A stretch of DNA of 64,000 nucleotides from RHKX01 sp046330285 (lineage in GTDB: Bacteria > Actinomycetota > Thermoleophilia > Solirubrobacterales > 70-9), in contig JAXLSX010000011.1 of assembly GCA_046330285.1 (NCBI GenBank), positions 1 to 64,000 on the forward strand, read 5' to 3'. Numbering within the stretch: the stretch's first letter is position 1; each line of letters opens with the position of its first letter. The translations under genes were made by a program, and so were the position numbers. Shown here piece after piece: positions 17,579 through 26,383 of this stretch. The notes under the pieces were generated by a model, which saw only the letters and a list, made by a program, of their open reading frames with translations, had not been told where the DNA came from and did no database searches.

Positions 17579-18469
17579 TCAATCGCCGGCGATCGACCAG
17601 ACCTGGGCCCGCAGCTCCTCGGCCGCGGCGGCCGGATCGGGAGCCGAGGCGACGCTGCGCGACGCGGTCACGAGCGCCGAGCCGGGGCCGGCGAAGGCGG
17701 CCTCGAGCTCGCCCGCGGAGCCGCCTTGAGCACCGACCCCGGGCAGCAGGAAGATGGCTCGCGGCATCAGCTCGCGGAGCCGGGCGAGGAAGCGCGGTTC
17801 GGTCGCGCCGACCACGGCGCCCGCGCCGCTGAACCCGCCGGAGCCCGCGAGGCGCTCGGCGAAGCGGTCGACGCAACGGGCGATCTGCTCGTGCAGAGGC
17901 CCACCGGAGCCCTCGAGGTCGAGGAAGTCGGACGCCCCCGGGTTCGAGGTCCGGACGAGGACGAAGATGCCCGCGCCGGCGTCAGCGGCAGCGTCGACGA
18001 GCGGCTCGAGCGAGTCCTCGCCCATCAGCGGGTTGACGGTCGCGGCGTCGGCGCCGAGACCGTCGAAGGTTCCCCATGGCGTGTCGGTCGAACCGAAGAG
18101 GGCGTCGGCATACGCCTCGGCACTGACCGGGACGTCGCCGCGCTTGCCGTCGGCGATCACCAGCAGGCCAGCGTCGCGGGCCGCCTCGACGACCGCTTCG
18201 AGGGCCGCCCAGCCCGGCGCCCCGAGGACCTCGAAGCGGGCGAGCTGGGGCTTGACGGCGACGCAGGCGGGACCGGCGGCCGCGATCAGCTCGCGGCAAC
18301 CGGCCTCGACCGCCGCGGCGGCGCGTCCGCGGGCGTCGGCGCCGCCCGCTTCCGCGGACCACGCCCCACGCCCGGGGACCGGGTCGAGCCCGAGACAGAC
18401 CTGGCTGCGGCGCTCAGCCTGGAGCGCCGCTAGCCGGTCCGCGAATGGTGTCGGGCTCGAGGGCGACTC
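17579..18469 (-). CDS. pyrF: Orotidine 5'-phosphate decarboxylase, type 2, without a recognisable start codon
   Basis: The enzyme makes UMP from OMP. The frame gives PFADRLAALQAERRSQVCLG followed by LDP, then AVKPQ, then VIADGKRGD, which together carry the catalytic Asp and Lys residues. LVRTSNPGASDFLDL and a C-terminal phosphate-binding region follow. Length (about 290 residues) and motif order fit type 2 PyrF. The open frame runs from a TGA at 18493-18491, inside the end of the HU gene. It contains no ATG, GTG, TTG, CTG or ATN codon before the catalytic region. The first usable GTG (18160) would remove the first catalytic residues. The coordinate 18469 is therefore approximate. Explanations are an odd start, a frameshift from the HU frame, or a sequence error. 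Confidence 0.8.
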   Translation of the reverse strand, partial: ESPSSPTPFADRLAALQAERRSQVCLGLDPVPGRGAWSAEAGGADARGRAAAAVEAGCRELIAAAGPACVAVKPQLARFEVLGAPGWAALEAVVEAARDAGLLVIADGKRGDVPVSAEAYADALFGSTDTPWGTFDGLGADAATVNPLMGEDSLEPLVDAAADAGAGIFVLVRTSNPGASDFLDLEGSGGPLHEQIARCVDRFAERLAGSGGFSGAGAVVGATEPRFLARLRELMPRAIFLLPGVGAQGGSAGELEAAFAGPGSALVTASRSVASAPDPAAAAEELRAQVWSIAGD

Positions 18470-18749
18470 AGGAGCCCTTGACGGCGCTCTTCAGGCCGGC
18501 GCCGGCGGAGAACTTCGGAACCTTGCCGCCCGGGATCGTGATCCGCTCGCCGGTACGGGGGTTGACGCCCTGGCGAGGGCCGCGCTCGTTGACGCTGAAC
18601 TTGCCGAAGCCGGTGAAGTTGACGTCCTCACCGGACTTCAGTGCGCTGACGATGCTGTCGAGGACTGCCTCGACGGCGTCCGTCGCGGCCTTCTTGCTCT
18701 CGATGCGGTCGTCGTTCGAGACGCGGTCGATGAATTCAGCCTTGGTCAC
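18468..18749 (-). CDS. hup: HU-family DNA-binding protein
   Basis: This 93-residue histone-like protein bends and compacts DNA as a dimer. The GTG start at 18749 is chosen because AGGAGG lies eight bases upstream and the product begins VTKAEFIDRVS as HU proteins do. The DNA-binding arm is FGKFSVNERGPRQGVNPRTG. The C terminus is short, without the Lys/Ala tail of mycobacterial HU. The stop falls inside the beginning of the pyrF reading frame. Confidence 0.95.
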   Translation of the reverse strand: MTKAEFIDRVSNDDRIESKKAATDAVEAVLDSIVSALKSGEDVNFTGFGKFSVNERGPRQGVNPRTGERITIPGGKVPKFSAGAGLKSAVKGS

Positions 18750-18809
18750 TTGGATTTCCTCCTGTCTGGTGCAGAGCGGGCGCCACCCTAACAAGGCCTC
18801 CCGACGGCC

Positions 18810-20120
18810 TTAACGCGCCGGGGGGAACGCCGGTTCGCCCGGGTCGATTCCCCGCTCCTCCGCATAGGCAAGCGCCGCACCGATCCGCTGCACCGCCGTC
18901 GGGTGGGTTCGGAGCACGGCGTCGACGGCGCTCGACGGGTCCGGGTCGCTGTGGTTGTCGGCGACGAGGCGCTGCTGGAGCTCGATGAATCCCCGTGGAT
19001 CGTCCGTCAGTTGCAGGGCAAAAGCGTCCGCGCTCGCCTCGACCCGGCGCGACAGCTGATCGCCGGCGAGGTTGAGCCCGAACGTGACCACGGTGATCAG
19101 CAACGCGTATGCGGGAATCGCCGCCGGGAGGCCGGGGCGCGTCCCGCCGCGACGGGCGAGGGCCCCGCCGGCGGTCGCGACGAGCAGCATCCCGAGCGGG
19201 GCGATGATCGCCACGAACAGCAACCCACGGCCGAGATCGTCGTGGGCGACGTGGCCGAACTCGTGCGCGACCACCGACCGCAGGACCGGCCGCTCGGCGC
19301 GATCGACGAGGTTGTCGTAGAGGACCACGCGCCGGCTCGAGCCGATCCCGTCGACGTAGGCGTTGACGCCGGTGCTGCGGCGCGAGGCGTCGACGACGTA
19401 GACGTGGCCGACCTCGACCCCGGATCGATCGGCGAGGTCGAGGACGGCGTTCCGCGCCGGGCCTGGAGGCAGCTCCTCGAAGTCGTTGAAGATCGGCGCG
19501 AGGACGACCGGTGCGAGCCAGGTGCTGACGACCGCGTAGGCGATCACGATCCCCGTCCCCGCGACCCACCAGAGGCGCGGCAGCCGGCGCTGGAGGCCGA
19601 TCAGGATCATGCCGCCGATTGCCGCGAGCACGGCCGCGATCGCGGCGCCCTTAGCCCGGTCGGCGAACCACGAGCCGAGCTCCTGGGTCGACAGGCCGAT
19701 GTCGACGGAGCGCTCGTGGCCGATCAGGCCGGTCGGCAGCGCGAGAACCGCGAGGAGGACCGAGATCCCGGCCGCGGCGACGGCGGCGCCGAGGATCGGC
19801 CGCCTGCCGAGCCGGTCGAGCGCCCGCCTCGCGACACGGGGACGGCCGAGGGCCAGGGCGGCCAGCGCGGCGAGCTCGATCGCGAAGCCGATCAGGAACA
19901 GGTTCCGCTGTCCGTCGCGGAAGGCCGCGTCGGCGGCGGTCGCAGCGGGGTCGAACCAGCGGGCCGCATCGACCGGGAGCGGATCGGGTCCGGTGTCGCC
20001 GGGGGCCAGCAGCAGGACCGCGATCTCGGCCACCGCGGCCGCTCCGAGCACGATCAGAACGAGCGTGACGGGCGTCACGGCGGGGCCGGATTCGCTGCCC
20101 GAACGTCCGCGCCAGGTCAT
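18810..20120 (-). CDS. M48-family membrane zinc endopeptidase (Ste24/HtpX-like)
   Basis: This is a 436-residue integral-membrane metalloprotease with about six hydrophobic segments. It carries the zinc motif VVAHEFGHVAHDD (HEFGH near residues 286-290) and a downstream EASADAFAL whose Glu is the third ligand. The length and N-terminal membrane region are closer to the Ste24 (CAAX protease 1) type than to short HtpX. The likely role is membrane-protein quality control. I choose ATG 20120 because TATCGT (20134-20129) lies eight bases upstream, a leaderless arrangement; a GTG six bases further up is also possible. It is divergent from the phosphoesterase gene. Confidence 0.88.
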   Translation of the reverse strand: MTWRGRSGSESGPAVTPVTLVLIVLGAAAVAEIAVLLLAPGDTGPDPLPVDAARWFDPAATAADAAFRDGQRNLFLIGFAIELAALAALALGRPRVARRALDRLGRRPILGAAVAAAGISVLLAVLALPTGLIGHERSVDIGLSTQELGSWFADRAKGAAIAAVLAAIGGMILIGLQRRLPRLWWVAGTGIVIAYAVVSTWLAPVVLAPIFNDFEELPPGPARNAVLDLADRSGVEVGHVYVVDASRRSTGVNAYVDGIGSSRRVVLYDNLVDRAERPVLRSVVAHEFGHVAHDDLGRGLLFVAIIAPLGMLLVATAGGALARRGGTRPGLPAAIPAYALLITVVTFGLNLAGDQLSRRVEASADAFALQLTDDPRGFIELQQRLVADNHSDPDPSSAVDAVLRTHPTAVQRIGAALAYAEERGIDPGEPAFPPAR

Positions 20121-20207
20121 CCGCACCTACGATAGACGCGCTCGGACTCGGCGCCGGCGCGCCGATCAGCGGCGCCGACGTGCCGCAGCCGACGAGCGCG
20201 CATCCTC

Positions 20208-20951
20208 ATGCAGGTAGCCGTCTTCAGCGACATCCACGCCAACTTGCCGGCCTTCGAGGCGATCCTCCGCGACAGCGACGACGTCGGCGTCGACGAGCGC
20301 TGGTGCCTCGGCGACGTGATCGGATACGGCGCCGACCCCGACCTCTGCGTGGAACTCGCGCGGGAGCGGTGTGAGGTCTGCCTGGTCGGGAACCACGATC
20401 TCGCAGTGCTCGGCGAGCTCGACACCTCGACGTTCTCGGCTGCCGCGGCGGCGGCGGTCGAGTGGACCAGCGAGCACACGACGAAGGAGAACCTCAAGTT
20501 CCTCTCCGGCCTCTCTCCGTCCGACACCTCCCGCGATGCCGCTCTCTACCACGCCTCCCCGCGCGATCCGGTCTGGGAGTACGTCCTCTGGCCCGAGCAG
20601 GCGGCGGACTGCCTCGCCGCTCAGGACAAGCGGGTCAGCTTCGTCGGCCACTCCCACGTCGCCCTGTTCTTCACCGCCGCCCCGGACGCCGAGGACGGCG
20701 AGGAGGCGAACGGCTGGCAGGCCGGGGCCGGAACCCGGCTCGAGATCGACGAGGGCCGCTGGCTGATCAACCCCGGCAGCGTCGGCCAGCCCCGCGACGG
20801 CGACCCCCGCGCCGCCTGGCTCGAGCTCGACACCGAGAGCTGGGAGGCGACCTACCACCGGGTCGGTTACGACATCGAACGGGCGGCACGCTCGATCGAG
20901 GTCGCGGGACTCCCGGAACACCTCGCACGCAGGCTTTTTCTGGGGCGATGA
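20208..20951 (+). CDS. YfcE/MJ0936-type metallophosphoesterase
   Basis: This 247-residue calcineurin-like phosphoesterase shows all metal-binding blocks: FSDIHAN at the N terminus (Asp8, His10), LGDVIGYGADP, VGNHD and VGHSHVA. The GSVGQPRDGDPRAAW motif is typical of the subgroup that includes small phosphodiesterases acting on nucleotides or lipids. The substrate is not predictable. The stop overlaps a possible ATG (20948) of the next lipoprotein gene as ATGA, so phosphoesterase, lipoprotein and kinase probably form one transcript. A TACGAT box at 20128-20133 may be its promoter. Confidence 0.85.
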   Translation: MQVAVFSDIHANLPAFEAILRDSDDVGVDERWCLGDVIGYGADPDLCVELARERCEVCLVGNHDLAVLGELDTSTFSAAAAAAVEWTSEHTTKENLKFLSGLSPSDTSRDAALYHASPRDPVWEYVLWPEQAADCLAAQDKRVSFVGHSHVALFFTAAPDAEDGEEANGWQAGAGTRLEIDEGRWLINPGSVGQPRDGDPRAAWLELDTESWEATYHRVGYDIERAARSIEVAGLPEHLARRLFLGR

Positions 20952-20974
20952 GGCCGCAGCTACACTCGCCGCCG

Positions 20975-21613
20975 ATGTCGTCTGCCGGACGTCTGATCGC
21001 CGCATGCCTGGCCCTCCTCGCGGCCGGCCTGCTGATGCTCGGTTGCGGGTCGGGCGACGATGTGACGAGCGCCGACATCGACCCGCAGACCGCCACCGAC
21101 CTGACCGGTCAGCTCGACCGGATCCAGGGGTTCCTCGACGACGGCAACTGCGATCGCGCGAGCGGCGCCGTAGACACCCTTCGCGACGCCATCTCGGCCG
21201 TCTCGGGGAAGACCGGCGAGCAGTTCACGGCGAATGCGATGGAGCTGACCGACAACCTGGCGACCCAGGTCGAGGACCAGTGCGAGCCGGCCGAGCGGAC
21301 GACGAGCTCGACGAGCTCGTCCACCGACACGGTGCCGACGACGACCGAGGCGCCTGAGACGGTGCCCACGACGACCGAGACGTCGACCACCACCACCGAG
21401 ACCACGACGACGAAGGACACGACGGCGACGACGCCGCCGACCGGACCGCCCGGGAACCCGAACAACCCGAACGGCAACGGCCCGAGCGGCACCGGCCCCG
21501 GGGGCGGCGTGGTTCCCGGCGGAGGCAAGAAGGAGAATTCCGGGCACATCAAGAAGCCGAAGCCGGAGAAGGACGGCAAGGCGAAGGACGACCGGAAGGA
21601 GCGGAGCCGGTGA
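20975..21613 (+). CDS. Secreted lipoprotein with Thr-rich and Pro/Gly-rich spacer
   Basis: This protein of about 212 residues has no recognised domain. The lipobox LMLGC ends the signal (Cys at 24), followed by a helical region of about 80 residues with two Cys. A Thr/Ser/Glu-rich stretch (TTTETSTTTTE-like), a Pro/Asn/Gly segment and a Lys-rich tail follow. The layout suggests a lipid-anchored head on a wall-spanning stalk. Two starts are possible: ATG 20948 (ATGA overlap with the phosphoesterase) and ATG 20975, which follows TACACT (20961-20966) by eight bases and gives a cleaner signal peptide. The stop overlaps the kinase start as GTGA. Confidence 0.75.
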   Translation: MSSAGRLIAACLALLAAGLLMLGCGSGDDVTSADIDPQTATDLTGQLDRIQGFLDDGNCDRASGAVDTLRDAISAVSGKTGEQFTANAMELTDNLATQVEDQCEPAERTTSSTSSSTDTVPTTTEAPETVPTTTETSTTTTETTTTKDTTATTPPTGPPGNPNNPNGNGPSGTGPGGGVVPGGGKKENSGHIKKPKPEKDGKAKDDRKERSR

Positions 21614-22818
21614 GCGGTTCCACGATCGCCAACCGATACGTGCTGGGCGACCGCCTCGGAAGCGGCGGGATGTCGACGGTCTACCGGGCCCAGGACCGCG
21701 TGCTCGAGCGCACGGTCGCGGTCAAGGTCCTCGCCGAGCATCTCTCCGACGACGAGAAGTTCGTCGCCCGCTTCCGCCGCGAAGCGCTCGCGGTCGCGAA
21801 GCTCGTCCACCCGAACATCGTCCAGGTCTACGACACCGGAGTCGACGCCGGCCGCCACTTCATCGTCATGGAGTACGTCGAGGGCCGCTCCGGCGCGCAG
21901 CTGCTGCAGCGCGACGGCGCGCTCGAGCCCGCCGTCGCGGTCGAGATCGCGGCCCAGGCGTGCGCAGGCCTCGAGTACGCCCACCGGATGGGGATCATCC
22001 ACCGCGACGTCAAGCCCGGGAACCTGATGGTCATCGGCGGCCCCGCCGGCGGCCCGCCGGAGATGACCGTCAAGCTCGCCGACTTCGGGATCGCCCGCGC
22101 CGCCGAGCAGACGCGGCTTACCCAGGTCGGCTCGGTCGTCGGCACCGCCGCCTACCTCTCGCCCGAGCAGTCGCGCGGCGAGGAGGCGACTCCGATCTCC
22201 GACGTCTACTCGCTCGGCGTCGTCACCTACCAGCTGCTGACGGCCCGCCTCCCCTACGAGGGCAACAGCCTCGCCGAGCTCGCGATCCGCCGCGAGAACG
22301 AGCGGCCGCTGCCGCCGACGAGCTACGACAAGAACATCGCCGACGCGCTCTCGAAGGCGGTCCTCCGCGCGCTCGAGAACGAGCCCGAGGACCGCTACGT
22401 GGACGCCCTCGCGTACGGCGCCGCGCTGCGCGCCGGGCTCGCCGGCATCGCGCCGGCGGCGGAGGCGACCACGCGGCTCGTCGACCAGCGCAGCACGGCC
22501 GCCACCCGGGTCGCCCCGCGCGAGCCGCGGACCCCGACCTCCCCCGCCCGCGCCGCGCGCCCGCGCCGGACCTCGCCGCCCCCGCGGCGCCCCGTCGCTC
22601 CGGCAAAGGCGCCGCGGAAGCGCTCCCGCTTCTCCAGCTTCATGCGGGCAGTGTTCGCGATCGTCATCGTCGCGATCATCGCCGGACTGATCGCCGCGGT
22701 GATCCTGCTCGCCACCGACGCCGGGCAGAACACCGAACTCGGCCGCTACCTGAGCGACAACGTCCAGCAGTCGATCGACTCGTTCAAGCAGTTCATCCAG
22801 GACAACACCGGCCAGTAG
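21610..22818 (+). CDS. PknB-like Ser/Thr protein kinase without PASTA domains
   Basis: This is a 402-residue Hanks-type kinase. It has the glycine loop RLGSGGMSTVY, catalytic Lys in VAVKVL, HRDVKPGN, DFG in LADFGIA, and GTAAYLSPEQ. A Pro/Arg-rich juxtamembrane linker follows, then one membrane segment (about 348-370) and a short outer tail of about 30 residues. Wall-sensing PknB homologs carry PASTA repeats at this position; here they are absent. The GTG start overlaps the upstream lipoprotein stop. A ligand-sensing role for that lipoprotein is a guess from the coupling. Confidence 0.92.
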   Translation: MSGSTIANRYVLGDRLGSGGMSTVYRAQDRVLERTVAVKVLAEHLSDDEKFVARFRREALAVAKLVHPNIVQVYDTGVDAGRHFIVMEYVEGRSGAQLLQRDGALEPAVAVEIAAQACAGLEYAHRMGIIHRDVKPGNLMVIGGPAGGPPEMTVKLADFGIARAAEQTRLTQVGSVVGTAAYLSPEQSRGEEATPISDVYSLGVVTYQLLTARLPYEGNSLAELAIRRENERPLPPTSYDKNIADALSKAVLRALENEPEDRYVDALAYGAALRAGLAGIAPAAEATTRLVDQRSTAATRVAPREPRTPTSPARAARPRRTSPPPRRPVAPAKAPRKRSRFSSFMRAVFAIVIVAIIAGLIAAVILLATDAGQNTELGRYLSDNVQQSIDSFKQFIQDNTGQ

Positions 22819-22836
22819 GCCGGGCTCGGGCCCGGA

Positions 22837-24048
22837 TCAGGCGCTCGCGGCCTCCCACGGGGCGGCCCCGGCCATGACCGCGTCGCGGTAGTTGCCGTAG
22901 CGGCCCGCGACGATCGCCGCGCGGGCTCCGGCGACCAGCTCGCGCGAGTAGACGAGGTTGTGGAGCGTCAGCAGGCGGACGCCGGTCAACTCCTCGGCCT
23001 TCGAGAGGTAGTGGACGTAGGCGCGGCTGAACCGGGTGCATGCCGGGCACGGACAGCCGGGCACCAGCGGCCCGGACTCCTCGGCGTTGCGGCGCTTGCG
23101 GACGTCGTAGCGGAAGCGGCGCTCGGGCAGCGGCGCCAGCGCCATCCCGTGGCGGCCGAGCCGGGTCGGGACGGCGCAATCGAAGCTGTCGATCCCGGCG
23201 GCGATCCCGTTGACGAGATCGTCCGGCTCGCCGATTCCGAGCAGGTGCCGGGCCGGGTCCGCGGGCAGCATCCCGACCGTCATCCCGACGACCTCGAGCA
23301 TCTGCTCCTTGTCCTTGCCGAGCGTCCCGCCGATCGCGATCCCGTCGACGCCGGCGGCGGCCACCGAGCCGGCGGACTGACGACGGAGATCCTCGTGGGT
23401 GCCGCCCTGGACGATCCCGAAGACCGCCTGGCCCACCGGACCGTTCGCTCCGTGCCAGTCGAGGCAGCGCTGGAGCCAGCGGTCGGTGCGTTCGGTCGAG
23501 CGCGCCGTGTAGTCGTAGTCGGCGCGGAACGGCGTGCACTCGTCGAAGACGAGGGCGATGTCGGAGCCGAGCTGCGCCTGGACCTCCATCGACCGCTCCG
23601 GCGAGAGGAAGTGCTCGCTGCCGTCGATGTAGGAGCGGAAGCGGACCCCGTCCTCTCCGATCCCGAGGACGCCGCCCTCGAGCGGCGGGCGCCCGCGACG
23701 GCCCTTGACCTCGTCGGCAACGCTGCCGAAGGCGAGCGAAAACACCTGGAAACCACCGGAATCGGTGATGATCGCTCCGTCCCAGCCCATGAACATGTGG
23801 AGCCCCCCGAGGTCGGCGATCCGCTCGCCGCCCGGGGCGAGCATCAGGTGGTAGGTGTTGCCGAGGACCATCTCGTAGCCGGCGTCCTCGACCTCGTTCG
23901 GAAGCAGTCCCTTCACCGACCCGCGGGTCGCGAGCGGCACGAAGCACGGCGTCTCGACGGTCCCGTGCGGCGTCGTCAGGACCCCGGCGCGGGCGTCGCC
24001 GTCACGGGCGACGATCTCGAAGCTGAGCCGGTCCGGGTCCGTGCGCAT
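22837..24048 (-). CDS. tgt: tRNA-guanine transglycosylase (queuosine)
   Basis: This 403-residue enzyme exchanges G34 of tRNAs with GUN anticodons for preQ1. It has AIITDSGGFQVFSL with the first catalytic Asp, FGIVQGG, and DSFDCAVPTRLGRHG with the nucleophile Asp. The zinc site is CPCPACTRFSRAYVHYL plus a downstream His. It is the last gene after gpmI on the same strand, 15 bases apart. No queuosine biosynthesis gene is in the window, so preQ1 must come from elsewhere or from salvage. Confidence 0.95.
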   Translation of the reverse strand: MRTDPDRLSFEIVARDGDARAGVLTTPHGTVETPCFVPLATRGSVKGLLPNEVEDAGYEMVLGNTYHLMLAPGGERIADLGGLHMFMGWDGAIITDSGGFQVFSLAFGSVADEVKGRRGRPPLEGGVLGIGEDGVRFRSYIDGSEHFLSPERSMEVQAQLGSDIALVFDECTPFRADYDYTARSTERTDRWLQRCLDWHGANGPVGQAVFGIVQGGTHEDLRRQSAGSVAAAGVDGIAIGGTLGKDKEQMLEVVGMTVGMLPADPARHLLGIGEPDDLVNGIAAGIDSFDCAVPTRLGRHGMALAPLPERRFRYDVRKRRNAEESGPLVPGCPCPACTRFSRAYVHYLSKAEELTGVRLLTLHNLVYSRELVAGARAAIVAGRYGNYRDAVMAGAAPWEAASA

Positions 24049-24063
24049 GGCGCGGCGTCGCCG

Positions 24064-25614
24064 CTAGCCGCCGGCCGGCAGGTCCCGGAGCGATGTACCG
24101 GTCATCCCGCCGGGCTTGTCGATCCCGAGCAGGTCGAGCGCGGTCGGCGAGACGTCGGCGAGGATCCCCTCGTGCAGGCTCACCCCGTGGACGGTGACGA
24201 TCACCGGCACCGGGTTGGTCGTGTGGGCGGTGTTCGGCGAGCCGTCGGGCTCGAGCATGTGCTCGGCGTTGCCGTGGTCGGCGGTGACGATGCAGGCGCC
24301 GCCGCTCTCGTGGACGGTCGCGACGACGCGGGCGAGGCAGCGGTCGACCGCCTCGATCGCGGTGACGGCGGCCGGGATCGAGCCGGTGTGGCCGACCATG
24401 TCGGGGTTGGCGAAGTTGATGATCCCGAACCGGTGACCGCCCTCGGCCCATGCCGAGCAGAAGGCGTCGGCCGCCTTGGCGGCGCTCATCTCCGGCTTGT
24501 GGTCGTAGGTCGGTACATCGCGCGGCGACTCGGCCATCCGCCGCTCCTCTCCCCCCCACTCGGCCTCGCGGCCACCGTTGAAGAAGTAGGTCACGTGCGC
24601 GTACTTCTCGGTCTCGGCGACGTGGATCTGGGTCCCGCCGGCCTCGCTGATGACCTCGGCCATCGTCGTCTCCGGCGCGCGAGGCGGGAACGCCACCGGA
24701 TAGGGCCAGCCCGCCCGGTACTCGGCCATCGTCGAGATGTCGAGCCCGGGATCGCCACCGCGCTCGAAGCCCTCGAAGGCGGGATCGCCGAGCGCCTCGA
24801 CCATCTGCCGCATCCGGTCGGGGCGGAAGTTGAAGGTGATGACGACGTCGCCGGGCTGCATCCCGTCGTAGTCGCCGATCACGGTCGGCTTGATGAACTC
24901 GTCGGTCTCGTCGGCCGCGTAGGCGTCGGCGATCGCCTCGCCCGCGGTCGCGGCTTTGGGTCCGGCACCGTGGACCAACGCGTCGTAGGCGAGCTTGGTG
25001 CGCTCCCAGCGGTGGTCGCGATCCATTCCGTAGTAGCGGCCGCCGACCGTGCCGATCCGGCCGGCGTTGCGAAGCCAGCGCTCGACCTCCTCGACGTAGC
25101 CGGCGCCGCCGTGAGGCAGGGTGTCGCGACCGTCGGTGAAGGCATGGAGGACGACGTCGGGGACGCCCTCGCGGGCGGCGAGCTCGATGCACGCCTCGAT
25201 GTGCCCCCACCCCGAGTGGACGCCGCCATCGGAGACGAGCCCGATCAGGTGGAGGCGGCCCCGCGGGCTGTTGCGGGCGCGCTCGCAGGCGCCGACGAGG
25301 ACGTCGTTCTCGAAGAAGCTGCCATCGGCGACGGCGCCGTCGATTCGCGCCAGGTCCTGCTTCACGATCGAGCCGGCGCCGAGGTTGAGGTGGCCGACTT
25401 CGGAGTTGCCCATCTGGCCGTCGGGCAGGCCGACGTCGTGGCCGGAGGCCGAGAGCTGCGTGTGCGGGTACTCCGCCCAGAGCGCGTCGAAGGTCGGGGT
25501 GTCGGCCTGCGAGACGGCGTTGCCCGGACCCGGATCGGCGATACCCCAGCCGTCGAGGATGACGAGCGCGAGCCCGGTGACCGGAAGCGAGTCGGGTCCG
25601 CTCGGGATCGTCAT
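24064..25614 (-). CDS. gpmI: 2,3-bisphosphoglycerate-independent phosphoglycerate mutase
   Basis: This 516-residue enzyme interconverts 3- and 2-phosphoglycerate with two Mn ions. It begins with ALVILDGWG (Asp21 ligand) and carries the phosphorylated Ser71 in GQMGNSEVGHLNLGAG. TADHGNAEHM is near the C terminus. The start is ATG 25614, preceded by GAGGAGGCGGAG; a much longer upstream frame is only a shadow of tpiA. It is the fourth gene of gap-pgk-tpiA-gpmI. Confidence 0.96.
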   Translation of the reverse strand: MTIPSGPDSLPVTGLALVILDGWGIADPGPGNAVSQADTPTFDALWAEYPHTQLSASGHDVGLPDGQMGNSEVGHLNLGAGSIVKQDLARIDGAVADGSFFENDVLVGACERARNSPRGRLHLIGLVSDGGVHSGWGHIEACIELAAREGVPDVVLHAFTDGRDTLPHGGAGYVEEVERWLRNAGRIGTVGGRYYGMDRDHRWERTKLAYDALVHGAGPKAATAGEAIADAYAADETDEFIKPTVIGDYDGMQPGDVVITFNFRPDRMRQMVEALGDPAFEGFERGGDPGLDISTMAEYRAGWPYPVAFPPRAPETTMAEVISEAGGTQIHVAETEKYAHVTYFFNGGREAEWGGEERRMAESPRDVPTYDHKPEMSAAKAADAFCSAWAEGGHRFGIINFANPDMVGHTGSIPAAVTAIEAVDRCLARVVATVHESGGACIVTADHGNAEHMLEPDGSPNTAHTTNPVPVIVTVHGVSLHEGILADVSPTALDLLGIDKPGGMTGTSLRDLPAGG

Positions 25615-25624
25615 CTCCGCCTCC

Positions 25625-26383
25625 TCAGGCCGCCGCGACGATCGCGGCGAAGTCGTCGGGGTCGAGCGAGGCGCCGCCGACCAGCGCGCCGTCGATGTCG
25701 GGCTGGCCGAGCAGCTCGGCGGCGTTCGCCGGCTTGACCGAGCCGCCGTACTGGATCCGGATCGAGTCCCCCGCCTCGGCGTCGCGGGCGGCGACCAGCG
25801 AACGGATGAAGGCGCAGGCCTCGTTCGCCTGTTCGTTGGTCGCTGTCTTGCCGGTCCCGATCGCCCAGATCGGCTCGTAGGCGACGACGATTCCGCCGAG
25901 CGCTGCGTCATCGACCTCCGCGAGGTCGGCCTCGACCTGACGCCGGAGGACGTCCTCGGTCTCGCCGCCCTCGCGCTCGGCCTCGCTCTCGCCGACGCAG
26001 AGGATCGGCAGCAGGCCGGCCGCCAGCGCGGCCGGGACCTTCTTCGCCAGCGCCTCGTCGGTCTCGCCGAAGAACTGGCGCCGCTCGGAGTGGCCGAGGA
26101 CGACAGCGCTCGCGCCGGCATCGAGCAGCATCGCCGCGGAGACCTCGCCGGTGAACGCGCCGGAGTCCTCGAAGTACATGTTCTGGGCGGCGACGCCGAC
26201 GTCGCTGCCCTCGCAGAGCTGGGCGACGAGCGGCAACGCCAGATACGGCGGGCAGATGACGACCTCGGCCCCGTCCTCACCCAATTCCTCGACGTCGGGC
26301 AGGAGCTGCTCGCAGAAGCCGCGGGCCTCCCCGATCGTCTTGTTCATCTTCCAGTTCGCCGCGATCAGCGGACGTCTCGCCAT
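25625..26383 (-). CDS. tpiA: Triosephosphate isomerase
   Basis: This 252-residue TIM barrel interconverts glyceraldehyde-3-phosphate and DHAP. AANWKMNK carries the catalytic Lys, LGHSERR the catalytic His, VAYEPIWAIGTGK the catalytic Glu and flexible loop, and YGGSVKPANAAEL the phosphate loop. The ATG begins on the base after the pgk stop, with no gap, so the genes are translationally linked. Confidence 0.97.
   Translation of the reverse strand: MARRPLIAANWKMNKTIGEARGFCEQLLPDVEELGEDGAEVVICPPYLALPLVAQLCEGSDVGVAAQNMYFEDSGAFTGEVSAAMLLDAGASAVVLGHSERRQFFGETDEALAKKVPAALAAGLLPILCVGESEAEREGGETEDVLRRQVEADLAEVDDAALGGIVVAYEPIWAIGTGKTATNEQANEACAFIRSLVAARDAEAGDSIRIQYGGSVKPANAAELLGQPDIDGALVGGASLDPDDFAAIVAAA

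Noticed and set aside
22960..25737. 925-codon plus-strand frame
   Set aside because: Shadow of tgt and gpmI; no ribosome-binding site and no domain.
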